Positions 10,032 through 18,754 of a stretch of DNA of 64,000 nt are shown piece after piece. Both the position numbers and the translations under genes were made by a program. Below the pieces are notes generated by a model. It saw nothing but the letters and a program-made list of their open reading frames with translations, was not told where the DNA came from and did not search any database. The stretch is from contig JAOARQ010000028.1 in the NCBI GenBank assembly GCA_025210455.1, positions 49,519-113,518 of the forward strand, read 5' to 3'. This DNA comes from Pelagimonas sp. GTDB lineage: Bacteria > Pseudomonadota > Alphaproteobacteria > Rhodobacterales > Rhodobacteraceae. Numbering within the stretch: position 1 is the first letter of the stretch; each line of letters starts with the position of its first letter.

Positions 10032-10688
10032 ATGACCCTGCCCGATATTCAGTCACGTGTAGCCAAGGCCTGTCAGGATGCAGGTCGTGATCCCCAAACC
10101 GTAGAGCTGATCGCAGTCAGCAAAATCCAACCCATTGAGCGCGTCACAGCTGTGCTGGACGCAGGCCACCGTGTGTTTGGCGAAAACCGCGTGCAGGAAG
10201 CGGCGGGCAAATGGCCAGACCTGATGGAAACCTATGATGGTGTATCCGTCCATCTGTTGGGCCCCTTGCAAACCAACAAAGCCCGTCAGGCTATGGAGCT
10301 GGTTTCAACCATTCATTCTCTTGATCGCCCAAAACTGGCCACCACCCTCGCGCGGTTGGCGCAGGAACTGGGCCATTGCCCGGACCTGTTCATTCAGGTG
10401 AACACCGGCGAAGAAGCGCAAAAGGCAGGGATCGCCCCCTCTGAAACCGATGCGTTTGTCACGCAGTGCCGGGATCTGGATCTGCCGATCAAAGGCCTGA
10501 TGTGCATCCCACCAGCAGAAGAAACACCATCGCTGCATTTTGCCCTGCTGCGCAAACTGGCTGACCGCAACGGGCTGCAAGGGCTTTCCATGGGCATGAG
10601 CGGTGATTTCGAACAGGCCATTGCCTTTGGTGCAACCCACGTCCGGGTGGGCTCTGCCATCTTTGGCGCACGGGTCTACGATCAGTAA
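10032..10688 (+). CDS. yggS: YggS family pyridoxal phosphate homeostasis protein
   Basis: A 218-aa single-domain alanine-racemase-like TIM barrel with the PLP lysine K31 in LIAVSKIQP, then RVFGENRVQEA, HLLGPLQTNKA and the C-terminal SMGMSGDFEQAIAFG and VRVGSAIFG. It carries PLP and balances PLP and amino-acid pools in the cytosol. RBS GGAGAG precedes ATG. The next gene is a MocR-type PLP-binding regulator on the same strand, so there is a loose PLP theme here. Confidence 0.93.
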   Translation: MTLPDIQSRVAKACQDAGRDPQTVELIAVSKIQPIERVTAVLDAGHRVFGENRVQEAAGKWPDLMETYDGVSVHLLGPLQTNKARQAMELVSTIHSLDRPKLATTLARLAQELGHCPDLFIQVNTGEEAQKAGIAPSETDAFVTQCRDLDLPIKGLMCIPPAEETPSLHFALLRKLADRNGLQGLSMGMSGDFEQAIAFGATHVRVGSAIFGARVYDQ

Positions 10689-10741
10689 CACCCTCGTCAG
10701 TCCAGATTGCATCAGAGATAGCGCCAGATTAACCATAGGTT

Positions 10742-12217
10742 ATGGTGATTCCCGTTGAGACCTTCTTTCTGAACCCCAGTGCACAGGGCACCCTGCAGGC
10801 CCGCATCCAGCAGATGGTGGCCGAGGGCATTCTATCTGGCCGCTTTCGCCATGGCGAAAAGCTGCCCTCGACCCGCAAAATGGCCCAGCATCTGGGGGTC
10901 AGCAGAATCACTGTAACGCTGGCCTATACTGAACTGCTGGCCAGCGATTATCTGGTCTCGCGCGGGCGATCTGGCTATTTCGTCAGTGAAAACGCCCCCG
11001 AACCACCTGACTTTGGCCCGCTTGCCAGCCGTCAGGATAAGGTGGATTGGGATAGCACCCTGTCCCGCCGCTATACCACCGGGCCACGGTTGGATATGGA
11101 CAAACCCGCCGATTGGACCCGCTACAAATACCCTTTTATCTATGGTCAGACAGATGCCTCGCTGTTTGATCACGCGAACTGGCGCCTTTGCGCGATGAAA
11201 GCGCTTGGCGCGCGCGATTTTGCCCTGCTGACGCAGGATCAATATGATCAGGACGACCGCGAACTGATCAGCTTTATCGCCCGCCACACGCTGCCACGCC
11301 GGGGCATCATCGCCAGCGAAGACGAAATTCTGATCACTCTTGGCGCACAAAACGCGCTTTGGCTGGCGGCGCAATTGGTGGCGCTGGATCGTAAGACCGT
11401 TGTCGAAGACCCCTGCTATCCCGCCCTGCGCGGGTTGCTGCGTCAGGCCGGGGCAGAGATCTGCCCGGTGCCTGTGGATCAGGATGGGCTAAACCCCGAT
11501 GCGCTGCCCGTCGATACCAAAGTGATCTGCACCACCCCCAGCCATCAATGCCCCAGTTCTTCAACACTGCCGCGTGCGAGACGTGACGCACTACTGAAAC
11601 GGGCGGCAGATATGGGCGCAATCATCATCGAAGATGATTACGAATTCGAAATGTCCTTTTTGCGCCCGCCCTCACCCGCGCTTAAAAGTCTCGATGAAGA
11701 TGGTCGGGTGATCTATGTGGGCAGCTTTTCCAAATCGCTCTTTCCGGGGCTGCGCCTGGGGTATCTGGTGGGATCCGCCGAATTCATCCGCGAAGCCCGC
11801 GCTCTGCGCGCCTCGGTGCTGCGCCATCCGCCGGGCCATGTGCAACGCACAGCCGCCTACTTCCTGTCGCTTGGCCATTATGACGCGCTGATCCGCAAGA
11901 TAAGCCGCGCTTATGCGGAACGCCGTCAGATCACCGAAACCGCGATACTGCACCATGGTTTGGAAATCGCCGGCAAGGGCGCGCATGGCGGGTCGTCAAT
12001 CTGGATGACCACCCCTGACGGCACCGATACGGTCAAACTGGCCAACGCGCTGCGCGAACGCAGTGTTCTGATCGAACCCGGCGCCCCTTTTTTCGCCGGG
12101 CCCGACCGCCCAAGTTCCTTTTTTCGTCTGGCATACAGTTCAATTCCCGCGCAAAGAATCGAAGAAGGCGTGGCCCGGATCGCCGAGGCGCTTGCACAAC
12201 CTCAAAGAGGGGGCTAA
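10742..12217 (+). CDS. MocR/PdxR-type transcriptional regulator (GntR HTH + aminotransferase fold)
   Basis: A 491-aa two-domain regulator. Residues about 15-80 are a GntR winged helix (ILSGRFRHGEKLPSTRKMAQ, HLGVSRITVTLAYTEL). Residues about 125-480 are an aminotransferase fold, with the PLP lysine K331 in GSFSKSLFPGLRLGY and the Asp region IIIEDDYEFE. Such proteins sense PLP or an amino compound and control a nearby or distant target; PdxR and TauR are known members. The usual TPSHQYP-type segment is altered here to TTPSHQCPSSSTLP. The target gene is not evident; yggS upstream and ribF 9 bases downstream on the same strand are neighbours. Confidence 0.88.
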   Translation: MVIPVETFFLNPSAQGTLQARIQQMVAEGILSGRFRHGEKLPSTRKMAQHLGVSRITVTLAYTELLASDYLVSRGRSGYFVSENAPEPPDFGPLASRQDKVDWDSTLSRRYTTGPRLDMDKPADWTRYKYPFIYGQTDASLFDHANWRLCAMKALGARDFALLTQDQYDQDDRELISFIARHTLPRRGIIASEDEILITLGAQNALWLAAQLVALDRKTVVEDPCYPALRGLLRQAGAEICPVPVDQDGLNPDALPVDTKVICTTPSHQCPSSSTLPRARRDALLKRAADMGAIIIEDDYEFEMSFLRPPSPALKSLDEDGRVIYVGSFSKSLFPGLRLGYLVGSAEFIREARALRASVLRHPPGHVQRTAAYFLSLGHYDALIRKISRAYAERRQITETAILHHGLEIAGKGAHGGSSIWMTTPDGTDTVKLANALRERSVLIEPGAPFFAGPDRPSSFFRLAYSSIPAQRIEEGVARIAEALAQPQRGG

Positions 12218-12226
12218 TCCGCTTCT

Positions 12227-13159
12227 ATGCGCATCGTGAGAGACTACCTATTCGTTGATCCACAAGATCGTGGGGCCTGTGCCGCCATCGGGAACTTTGA
12301 CGGTATTCATCGCGGCCATCAGGCTGTGATCGAACTGACCCGTCAGGCCGCCCCCAATGCGCCTTTGGGGGTGCTGACCTTTGAACCCCATCCGCGCGAA
12401 TATTTTGCCCCCGATGCCCCCGCCTTTCGCCTGATGAACGCCGAGGCCAAGGCCACCCGGCTGGAAAAGATCGGCGTTGACCGCCTGTACCAACTGAATT
12501 TCAACACCGCCCTTGCCAGCCTGACCCCGCATGAGTTTGCCCAAAACGTCATCTGCGAAGGTCTGGGACTGAAACATGTGGTGGTGGGCGCAGACTTCTG
12601 CTTTGGCAAGGGGCGCGCCGGCACCGTTGAAGATCTCAAACGCTTTGGGCGTGAAATGGGCTTTGGGGTGACCATTGCCGACCTATTGGAAACCGGAGGG
12701 GTGCAAGTGTCTTCCACCGCGATTCGTCAGGCCCTGCAAGAGGGCCGCCCGCGCGATGCCGCAGACCTGTTGGGCCATTGGCACCGTATCGAAGGCGAAG
12801 TAATCGGCGGCGAACAACGCGGCCGTGAACTGGGCTTTCCCACTGCAAATATGTCCATCGACGGGCTACACCCGCCCCGGTTTGGCGTCTATGCAGTGCT
12901 GGTTGACGTGCTTGATGGCCCGCATCAGGGCAGCTATCATGGCGCGGCTTCGGTGGGTATTCGCCCGATGTTCGAAGGCGATCACCCCAATATCGAAACC
13001 TTCCTATTCGATTTCACCGGCGATCTGTATGGGGCCACCCTTTCGGTCGGGCTGGTTGATTTTCTGCGCCCAGAGATGAAATTCGATGGGCTGGATGGTC
13101 TGATCCAACAGATGGATGCGGATTGCCAGCAGGCCCGCGATATTCTGACCGCCCTATGA
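12227..13159 (+). CDS. ribF: Bifunctional riboflavin kinase / FAD synthetase
   Basis: A 310-aa protein, normal length for RibF. The N-terminal nucleotidyltransferase domain shows AIGNFDGIHRGHQAVIEL and LTFEPHPREYF; the C-terminal flavokinase domain shows GRELGFPTANM and the GVYAVLVDV strand. It makes FMN and then FAD from riboflavin in the cytosol. AGAGGGGG upstream serves as RBS. It overlaps the following YcgN-like gene by ATGA. Confidence 0.96.
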   Translation: MRIVRDYLFVDPQDRGACAAIGNFDGIHRGHQAVIELTRQAAPNAPLGVLTFEPHPREYFAPDAPAFRLMNAEAKATRLEKIGVDRLYQLNFNTALASLTPHEFAQNVICEGLGLKHVVVGADFCFGKGRAGTVEDLKRFGREMGFGVTIADLLETGGVQVSSTAIRQALQEGRPRDAADLLGHWHRIEGEVIGGEQRGRELGFPTANMSIDGLHPPRFGVYAVLVDVLDGPHQGSYHGAASVGIRPMFEGDHPNIETFLFDFTGDLYGATLSVGLVDFLRPEMKFDGLDGLIQQMDADCQQARDILTAL

Positions 13160-13626
13160 GCCCCCCCGATCCCATTCCCCGTTCTGGGCTGGCGGATCGT
13201 TTCTGGGAACGCAAACCGCTAAAAAAGCTGTCTCAGAAAGAATGGGAATCGCTTTGTGATGGCTGTGGCAAATGCTGCCTGAACAAATTGGAAGACGAAG
13301 ACACAGGTCAGGTTGCCCTGACCCGCGTGGCCTGCCGCCTGCTGGATGATGCCACCTGCCTTTGCGCACAATACCCTATCCGCCACCAGTTTGTGCCGGA
13401 ATGTATCGTGCTCAAACCGTCGAACATCGCGGAAAACGCCTATTGGATGCCCGACACCTGCGCCTACAAGCTGCTTTTTCAAGGCAAACCGCTGCATAAC
13501 TGGCATCCGCTGATTTCCGGGCGGGCAGAATCAGTGCATGAGGCAGGTATCACCCTGCGCAACCAGACCGTTTCGGAAATGGAAGTCCACGACGACGACT
13601 GGGAAGATTATATCATCGAGGAGTAA
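13156..13626 (+). CDS. YcgN family cysteine cluster protein
   Basis: A 156-aa protein. The start at 13156 is fixed by the ATGA overlap with the ribF stop. The N-terminal third holds WESLCDGCGKCCLNK, followed by CRLLDD, CLCAQYPIR and PECIVLKP, a set of conserved cysteines that could bind a metal or Fe-S centre. The family (UPF0260/YcgN) has no settled function. Coupling to ribF and then a threonine aldolase 5 bases downstream suggests one transcript. Confidence 0.9.
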   Translation: MSPPDPIPRSGLADRFWERKPLKKLSQKEWESLCDGCGKCCLNKLEDEDTGQVALTRVACRLLDDATCLCAQYPIRHQFVPECIVLKPSNIAENAYWMPDTCAYKLLFQGKPLHNWHPLISGRAESVHEAGITLRNQTVSEMEVHDDDWEDYIIEE

Positions 13627-13631
13627 CCCCA

Positions 13632-14663
13632 ATGTTCTTTGCCTCTGACAATTCCGGCCCGGTGCCGCCGCAGGTTCTTGAGGCGCTGAATGCGGCGAAC
13701 ACTGGCTATGCCATGGGCTATGGCAACGATGATCTGACCGCGCAGGTGACGGCACAGATCCGCACCCTGTTTGAAGCACCCGAGGCCGCCGTTTACCTTG
13801 TACCCACCGGCACCGCCGCCAATGCGCTGGCGCTGGCCACACTGGTGCAGCCTTTTGAAACGGTATTCTGCTCGGAACTGGCGCATATCCACGAAGACGA
13901 ATGCAATGCGCCCGAATTCTATACCAGCGGGGCCAAGCTGACCCTTGTCCGCACCGGAGACCGGATGACCCCTGACACTCTGCGCGCCGCTATTGAGGCC
14001 GAAGAAAACCGCGGTGTACATGGCCCGCAGCGGGGGGCCGTTTCGATCACCAATGTCACCGAACTGGGCAATGTCTATTCTCTGGATGAGATGCGCGCGC
14101 TCTGCGCTGTGGCCAAAGACTATAATATCCCGGTGCAGCTGGATGGCGCGCGATTTGCCAATGCCTGCGCCCGACTGGGCTGTTCCCCGGCAGACATGTC
14201 ATGGAAAGCCGGAGTGGATGTGGCTGTCTTTGGGGGCACCAAGAACGGTCTGATGGGGGTCGAAGCCGTAGTTCTGTTCGACCCTGCCCGCGCCTGGGAA
14301 TTCGAACTGCGCCGCAAACGCGCCGGAATACTGTTTTCAAAACATCGCTATCTGGCGGCGCAGATGCAGGCCTATCTGCAAGATGATCTCTGGCACGATC
14401 TGGCAACCCGTGCCAACTCCGCTTGCGATCTGCTGCGTAATGGATTGGAACAGGCCGGGCTGCGGGTGATCACCGACGATCACGCCAATCTGCTTTTCTT
14501 CGAGGCCCCGAAATCGCTGCACGATGCCCTGCAGGCGCAGGGCGCAACCTATCACCTTATGTCAGGCACCGAAGAAGCCACTATCGGGCGGCTGGTTTGC
14601 GATTGGTCTATCGGACGCGAAGGCGTGTCAGAATTCCTGAACACACTTCAAAAGCTTCTCTAA
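13632..14663 (+). CDS. Low-specificity L-threonine aldolase
   Basis: A 343-aa PLP enzyme of the beta-eliminating lyase fold. FFASDNSGPVPPQVLEAL opens the protein; VPTGTAANALAL binds the cofactor phosphate; the Asp is in VQLDGARFANA; the Schiff-base lysine is K204 in FGGTKNGLMG. It splits L-threonine or L-allo-threonine to glycine and acetaldehyde. It follows the YcgN-like gene by 5 bases. Stereochemical preference cannot be read from sequence. Confidence 0.92.
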   Translation: MFFASDNSGPVPPQVLEALNAANTGYAMGYGNDDLTAQVTAQIRTLFEAPEAAVYLVPTGTAANALALATLVQPFETVFCSELAHIHEDECNAPEFYTSGAKLTLVRTGDRMTPDTLRAAIEAEENRGVHGPQRGAVSITNVTELGNVYSLDEMRALCAVAKDYNIPVQLDGARFANACARLGCSPADMSWKAGVDVAVFGGTKNGLMGVEAVVLFDPARAWEFELRRKRAGILFSKHRYLAAQMQAYLQDDLWHDLATRANSACDLLRNGLEQAGLRVITDDHANLLFFEAPKSLHDALQAQGATYHLMSGTEEATIGRLVCDWSIGREGVSEFLNTLQKLL

Positions 14664-14905
14664 GCGCTGCTCCCACTGGCGGAACCCGGTGCCTTAAAAG
14701 CCAACCGGGTTCGTGTTGCAGGCGATGTCATCTGTGGTCATACTACCGGTATACGTCCAATTCACGGCGCCTTTCTGGCTGCCGAACTAAGAAGATCTGG
14801 CAATCTCACCAAACTTCAAAACAGGAAATTTAGGGTACTCGTTAACCGGTGGCACAGATAACATCTCAAATATCCATACTTTGGTCGTAGAATGCCAGTA
14901 CTGAA

Positions 14906-15754
14906 GTGAAACCAGCACCTGAAATACAGTTTCAACTCATGAACGGTAGGGTTTTGCATTTCACGCGACGTGAATTGCAGCGGTTTTTATGGTCACGAAA
15001 CGTGATTGTTCTGCTTAGTCTCGCAATTTTTCTGATCACAATGGCCAACCCCATACTGTTTGCCTCAATCCCCGGATTTGGAAGCCGTCTGTTTTACTGG
15101 TCTGTCTGCGCGGTCATCTATCTGCTGCTCGCGCCTGGCTGGGCAACATTGGTTTGCTCTGGCTGGTTTGCAGCAGTCCACCGCCCCATTCCACAGCCTT
15201 TGATTTCAATGCTGCTGGTTTGCGGCCTCACCTGGCTGGCCGCAAAAATGCCGCTACTGCTGCATGACTGGGCGCCGCAGCGCGGCTTTCCCATCACTGC
15301 ACGCACCTATCTGCGCAATATCCTGATTGCTCAGATGATAGAAAACATGGCGCTCTTTTGGTTGCTGCCGCTGTTCCGCAAGGATATCCGCCCATCCGGT
15401 GAAACATCACCTGCGCCAGAGACACCGTCAGAACACCCGATTTTCGTTACCATCAATCGGGCCAATATCCCGCTGAACACGCTGCTTAGCGTGCAAAGCG
15501 CCGGGCATTACCTGCATGTCACCACAGACAGTGGCACCCAAGAATACCACGCCCGAATGAAAGACTTTCTGGAACAGGTCGATGAGGCCGCGGGGATTTC
15601 CCCGCACAGGTCCCATTGGGTCGCAACCCGCGCCGCCCAAAGCCACAACGGCAAACACATCCGGCTCGGCACAGGCGCAACGATCCCGATCGCTCGTGGC
15701 AAGCAGGCCAAAGTCCGCGACTGGGCACAGCACCATGGAATTGAGGCAGAGTAA
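14906..15754 (+). CDS. Membrane-anchored LytTR DNA-binding protein
   Basis: A 282-aa protein if it starts at GTG 14906; an ATG at 14939 is the alternative and neither has a clear RBS. Residues about 30-155 contain four hydrophobic helices. Residues about 175-275 form a LytTR DNA-binding domain (TLLSVQSAGHYLHVTTDSG, YHARMKDFLEQV, HRSHWVATRAA). There is no receiver domain, so it is a one-component regulator held in the inner membrane. It is convergent with hspQ. Signal and targets are unknown. Confidence 0.85.
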   Translation: MKPAPEIQFQLMNGRVLHFTRRELQRFLWSRNVIVLLSLAIFLITMANPILFASIPGFGSRLFYWSVCAVIYLLLAPGWATLVCSGWFAAVHRPIPQPLISMLLVCGLTWLAAKMPLLLHDWAPQRGFPITARTYLRNILIAQMIENMALFWLLPLFRKDIRPSGETSPAPETPSEHPIFVTINRANIPLNTLLSVQSAGHYLHVTTDSGTQEYHARMKDFLEQVDEAAGISPHRSHWVATRAAQSHNGKHIRLGTGATIPIARGKQAKVRDWAQHHGIEAE

Positions 15755-15758
15755 GCCC

Positions 15759-16085
15759 TTAGTTCATCTGAAAATGCAGCTCATAGCTGCCATCTTCGAA
15801 CGCCCCGAACAGATCTGGGATGTCGGGATGATCCACCGGCTCGCCCGAGTAGTCCGCAACCAGATTTTGCTCAGAGACATAGGCTACATAAAAGCTCTGA
15901 TCATTCTCAGCCAGCAGGTGGTAAAAGGGCTGCTCTTTCACCGGGCGCGACTCTTCTGGAATGGCTTCATACCACTCCTCAGTATTTGAGAACTCAGGAT
16001 CGACATCAAAAACCACCCCCCGAAAAGGATGTTTTTTATGGCGGACAACCTGACCCAGATGATATTTGGCGCGCTGGCGTAGCAT
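15759..16085 (-). CDS. hspQ: Heat shock protein HspQ
   Basis: A 108-aa protein from ATG 16085, placed after AAAGGGG with an 8-base gap. The sequence RAKYHLGQVVRHKKHPFRG, VFDVDPEFSNTEEWYEAIP and QPFYHLLAENDQ are diagnostic of HspQ/YccV. In enterobacteria HspQ binds hemimethylated DNA and acts as a specificity factor for Lon protease. It ends 4 bases from the convergent LytTR gene. Confidence 0.95.
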   Translation of the reverse strand: MLRQRAKYHLGQVVRHKKHPFRGVVFDVDPEFSNTEEWYEAIPEESRPVKEQPFYHLLAENDQSFYVAYVSEQNLVADYSGEPVDHPDIPDLFGAFEDGSYELHFQMN

Positions 16086-16305
16086 ATGACTCACCCCTTT
16101 CAGACTGTTTACCTGTAAAAGCGCCACCATGTCCAACTTTAGGAAAGGTTTACTCAGGAAACAGAGTGTGAAGCGAGCGTTTACAGCGCAATTTCGCCCA
16201 TTGCCAGAGACAGTTGCCCTGCTTTTCCGTCAAATGTGATTTCCCTAAGGGCCCATATGCGATATGATGCGGGAAAGAAAAAACAAATATACACGCGAGA
16301 GGCAC

Positions 16306-16893
16306 ATGAGCAGATACCTTCGCGCTATGGCACTTTTCCTCTTGGTCGCAGCTTGCGGAAGCGGCGGCGGCTCGGGGCGTACGCCTAGCACATTAGACAA
16401 CGCCTGCGCGATCCTAAGCGCAAATCCGACCTACTACCGGGCTTTCCGCAACACCGAACGCAAATGGGGCGTGCCGGTGCATGTGCAGATGGCCACCATC
16501 TATCAGGAAAGCAAATTCAAAGCCGACGCCCGCACCCCTCTACGCTATAAGCTGGGCGTGATCCCTGTGGGCCGGCAAAGTTCTGCTTTTGGCTATAGCC
16601 AGGCCCTGGATGGCACCTGGAAAGAATACAAACAGGATCAGGGCCGCAGCCGCGCTCGGCGTGACAGCATCCGCGATGCCACTGACTTTATGGGGTGGTA
16701 CATGGCGCAATCCTCAAAACAGCTGGGCATTTCGCTGAGCGACACCCGCAACCAGTATCTCGCCTATCACGAAGGCCGCACCGGGTTCCGCAAAGGCACC
16801 TACAAAAACAAAGCCTGGCTGATGCGCGTGTCCTCCGAAGTGGCCAAACGCGGCAATCTCTATCGCGCACAGCTGCGCAGTTGCCGGGGATAA
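16306..16893 (+). CDS. Lytic transglycosylase-like (SLT domain) lipoprotein
   Basis: A 195-aa protein from ATG 16306 with GAGAGG upstream. The signal peptide ends in a lipobox LLVAAC followed by a Gly/Ser spacer. The body has WGVPVHVQMATIYQESKFKADA, in which the Glu of YQES fits the catalytic acid of SLT enzymes, then SSAFGYSQALDGTWKEYK and YLAYHEGRTGF, which match the GYSQ and Y-HEG motifs. It should cleave peptidoglycan glycan strands from the outer membrane. A GC hairpin follows at 16909. Confidence 0.88.
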   Translation: MSRYLRAMALFLLVAACGSGGGSGRTPSTLDNACAILSANPTYYRAFRNTERKWGVPVHVQMATIYQESKFKADARTPLRYKLGVIPVGRQSSAFGYSQALDGTWKEYKQDQGRSRARRDSIRDATDFMGWYMAQSSKQLGISLSDTRNQYLAYHEGRTGFRKGTYKNKAWLMRVSSEVAKRGNLYRAQLRSCRG

Positions 16894-16908
16894 CAGGATC
16901 AAAAGAAA

Positions 16909-16932
16909 GGCGGCCTCACAGGCCGCCCCTTA
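16909..16932 (+). terminator. Probable intrinsic terminator
   Basis: GGCGGCC (16909-16915) and GGCCGCC (16921-16927) form a 7-bp stem with a 5-base loop, 16 bases after the lipoprotein stop. The T tract after it is short, so efficiency is uncertain. Confidence 0.6.
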
Positions 16933-16970
16933 ATGTCAATTGTTGCAGTCCAGGGCTTGGGCTGCAATTT

Positions 16971-17768
16971 TCATTTCGAGCTTACAAAAATTTGGATTGG
17001 TTTTGCACCTACACGCTTGATGTTGAAACGCCCAGTGGCTTCAATGAGTGCAGAAAGTTGCTTAAAGCCATAGTTTCGCGAATCAAAATCAGGCGCTTGT
17101 TTGGCAATGTGACTGCCAACCCTCGAAAGATGTGCACTACCGTCTTCCTCAGATGTTGCCTCGACTGCATTTCGCAACATAGTCAGTAGCCTACTATCCG
17201 TAAGCGCCCTTCGTTCTTGAGTATTCTGAGAACGCTTAACGATGGTGTCTGATTTTGCTTCTTGAGCAGCAGACGGTGCGCCTACATTCTCAAGAATGTC
17301 AAAGTAAACAAACTTGTCGCAAGCCGTGATAAAAGGGCGCGGCGTTTTTCGTGCGCCAAAGCCAAACACTGTCAGGCCTTGTTCTCTGATGCGCGTTGTA
17401 AGCCTTACAAAATCGCTATCGCTGGAAACAATGCAGAAGCCTTCAAACCGTTCAGAGTAAAGAAGATCCATTGCGTCGATAATCAGCGCGCCATCGGTAC
17501 TGTTTTTACCTGTAGTATATGAGAACTGCTGTATGGGTTGGATGGAATACTCCAACAGGCACTCCTTCCATCCCTTGCGTGCCGGGTCGGTCCAGTCTCC
17601 ATATATCCTTTTCACGCTGGCGGTGCCGTATTTTGCGATCTCAGCGAACAAGTCTCTGGCAACCTTTGGGCTCACATTTTCTGCGTCGATCAGGATGGCA
17701 AGATTTGTGTTTTTGTCTGTCAAATTCGTCTCAGATTGAAGTTTGGAAAAATGAAAGTGCTCCCGCAT
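16971..17768 (-). CDS. NYN domain protein with C-terminal OST-HTH/LOTUS domain
   Basis: A 265-aa protein if ATG 17768 is the start; a TTG closer to the NYN domain is possible, and a longer frame that would run into lolA is rejected. Residues about 22-160 are a PIN-like NYN nuclease domain: NLAILIDAENVSPK, DGALIIDAMDLL, FCIVSSDSDFVRL, with the acidic residues of the active site. Residues about 190-265 look like an OST-HTH RNA-binding domain (LLTMLRNAV, LSRVGSHI, YGFKQLSALIEATG). Bacterial proteins of this type may cut or bind RNA. Base composition is lower in GC than the neighbours, which suggests transfer. Confidence 0.85.
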   Translation of the reverse strand: MREHFHFSKLQSETNLTDKNTNLAILIDAENVSPKVARDLFAEIAKYGTASVKRIYGDWTDPARKGWKECLLEYSIQPIQQFSYTTGKNSTDGALIIDAMDLLYSERFEGFCIVSSDSDFVRLTTRIREQGLTVFGFGARKTPRPFITACDKFVYFDILENVGAPSAAQEAKSDTIVKRSQNTQERRALTDSRLLTMLRNAVEATSEEDGSAHLSRVGSHIAKQAPDFDSRNYGFKQLSALIEATGRFNIKRVGAKPIQIFVSSK

Positions 17769-17883
17769 AAAATTTCGGGAGCAAAAGATGCTTAGCTGAT
17801 AGCTCGGTAAGGGTTCAGGTGCCAAGACAGAGACTGAAGCACCCCGTTCTGAAGAGAACCTGCCTCGAAGGTTGTCCTTTGTA

Positions 17884-18492
17884 CTAATTATCCTGATCGT
17901 GCCCGAGTTTGCGTAGCTCTTCATCGATCAAAAACATCCGGTTCCTCAGCTGGACCTTTTCCAACCCGCCCAGAACCACCGTGGTCACCCCACCGTCAGA
18001 ATCGCGGATGATCCATTGGCGCAATTCCACCGGGTTGGCGGTGAATTTCATTTCAATCGAGCCATACTCTGGCCGCTTTGGATCCTGCGCCACCACGGTT
18101 GTGGCCGTGCCATCAAACTTATGGCCAACCACCATGCCTGCCTGTGCCAGATTGACGTTCTTCGCCAGGATCAACGACAGCGGTGTCTTGCTTAGGGGAT
18201 AGGTTTCAGGCTGCGCCCCCAGTTTCCGATCCAGAATATAGACCGCCCCATTTGACGCCAATACCAGCGCGCGCTCAGGCGGGTTGTAATCAAAGCGTAC
18301 CTTTCCCGGGCGCTTGATCGCGATTTTTCCAGTGGAAATCGTTCCATCGCCGTTAATCTGGGTAAAGCTGCCCTGAACAGTCTTCATCCCATTCAGATAT
18401 TTGGAAATCGCGTTCAGCGACAGTTTCTCGGCCCAGGCCGGAGCGGCCAATGCGACCGTGGTTGCCAGTGCCAGTGTCAAAGTCCGAAACAT
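17884..18492 (-). CDS. lolA: Outer-membrane lipoprotein carrier protein LolA
   Basis: A 202-aa periplasmic protein from ATG 18492, with GAAGGAG before it. The signal peptide MFRTLTLALATTVALAAPAWA ends before EKLSLNAISKYLNG. FTQINGDGTISTGKIAIKRP, GKVRFDYNPPERALVLASNG and the C-terminal TTVVLGGLEKVQLRNRMF fit LolA. It carries lipoproteins from LolCDE to the outer membrane. Confidence 0.93.
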   Translation of the reverse strand: MFRTLTLALATTVALAAPAWAEKLSLNAISKYLNGMKTVQGSFTQINGDGTISTGKIAIKRPGKVRFDYNPPERALVLASNGAVYILDRKLGAQPETYPLSKTPLSLILAKNVNLAQAGMVVGHKFDGTATTVVAQDPKRPEYGSIEMKFTANPVELRQWIIRDSDGGVTTVVLGGLEKVQLRNRMFLIDEELRKLGHDQDN

Positions 18493-18719
18493 ACGGGCTC
18501 CTTCATGCTCGTTGCCCCAGTGATGTCGCATGTTGGCGGGTGTCATGCGATATCAGGCGGGTTTTCTCTAATATCATGCGCCCCCGCGCGCCCATCAAGG
18601 GGGAGCTTTCGCCACAGGCAAGCCTTTGCCAGACAAGTAAACATCGCCTTTCCAAGTAAAAGAGTCAGATTTAGTTTCCGAGTAAATCACTCAAGTATTT
18701 GATTTTATTGCATTTTCTA

Positions 18720-18748
18720 TTGACCCTCACAGGAATCGTGTGCATAAA
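18720..18748 (+). promoter_or_regulatory. Candidate sigma-70 promoter of the GCCAG-repeat transcript
   Basis: TTGACC (18720-18725) is separated by 17 bases from CATAAA (18743-18748). The AT-rich DNA just upstream also fits a promoter. It faces away from lolA and has only the GCCAG-repeat region and a terminator downstream. Confidence 0.5.
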
Positions 18749-18754
18749 GACTTC

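Noticed and set aside
17769..17924. N-terminal extension of the NYN protein into the lolA gene
   Set aside because: The extra 52 residues have no domain character and would overlap lolA. The ATG at 17768 leaves a normal gap.
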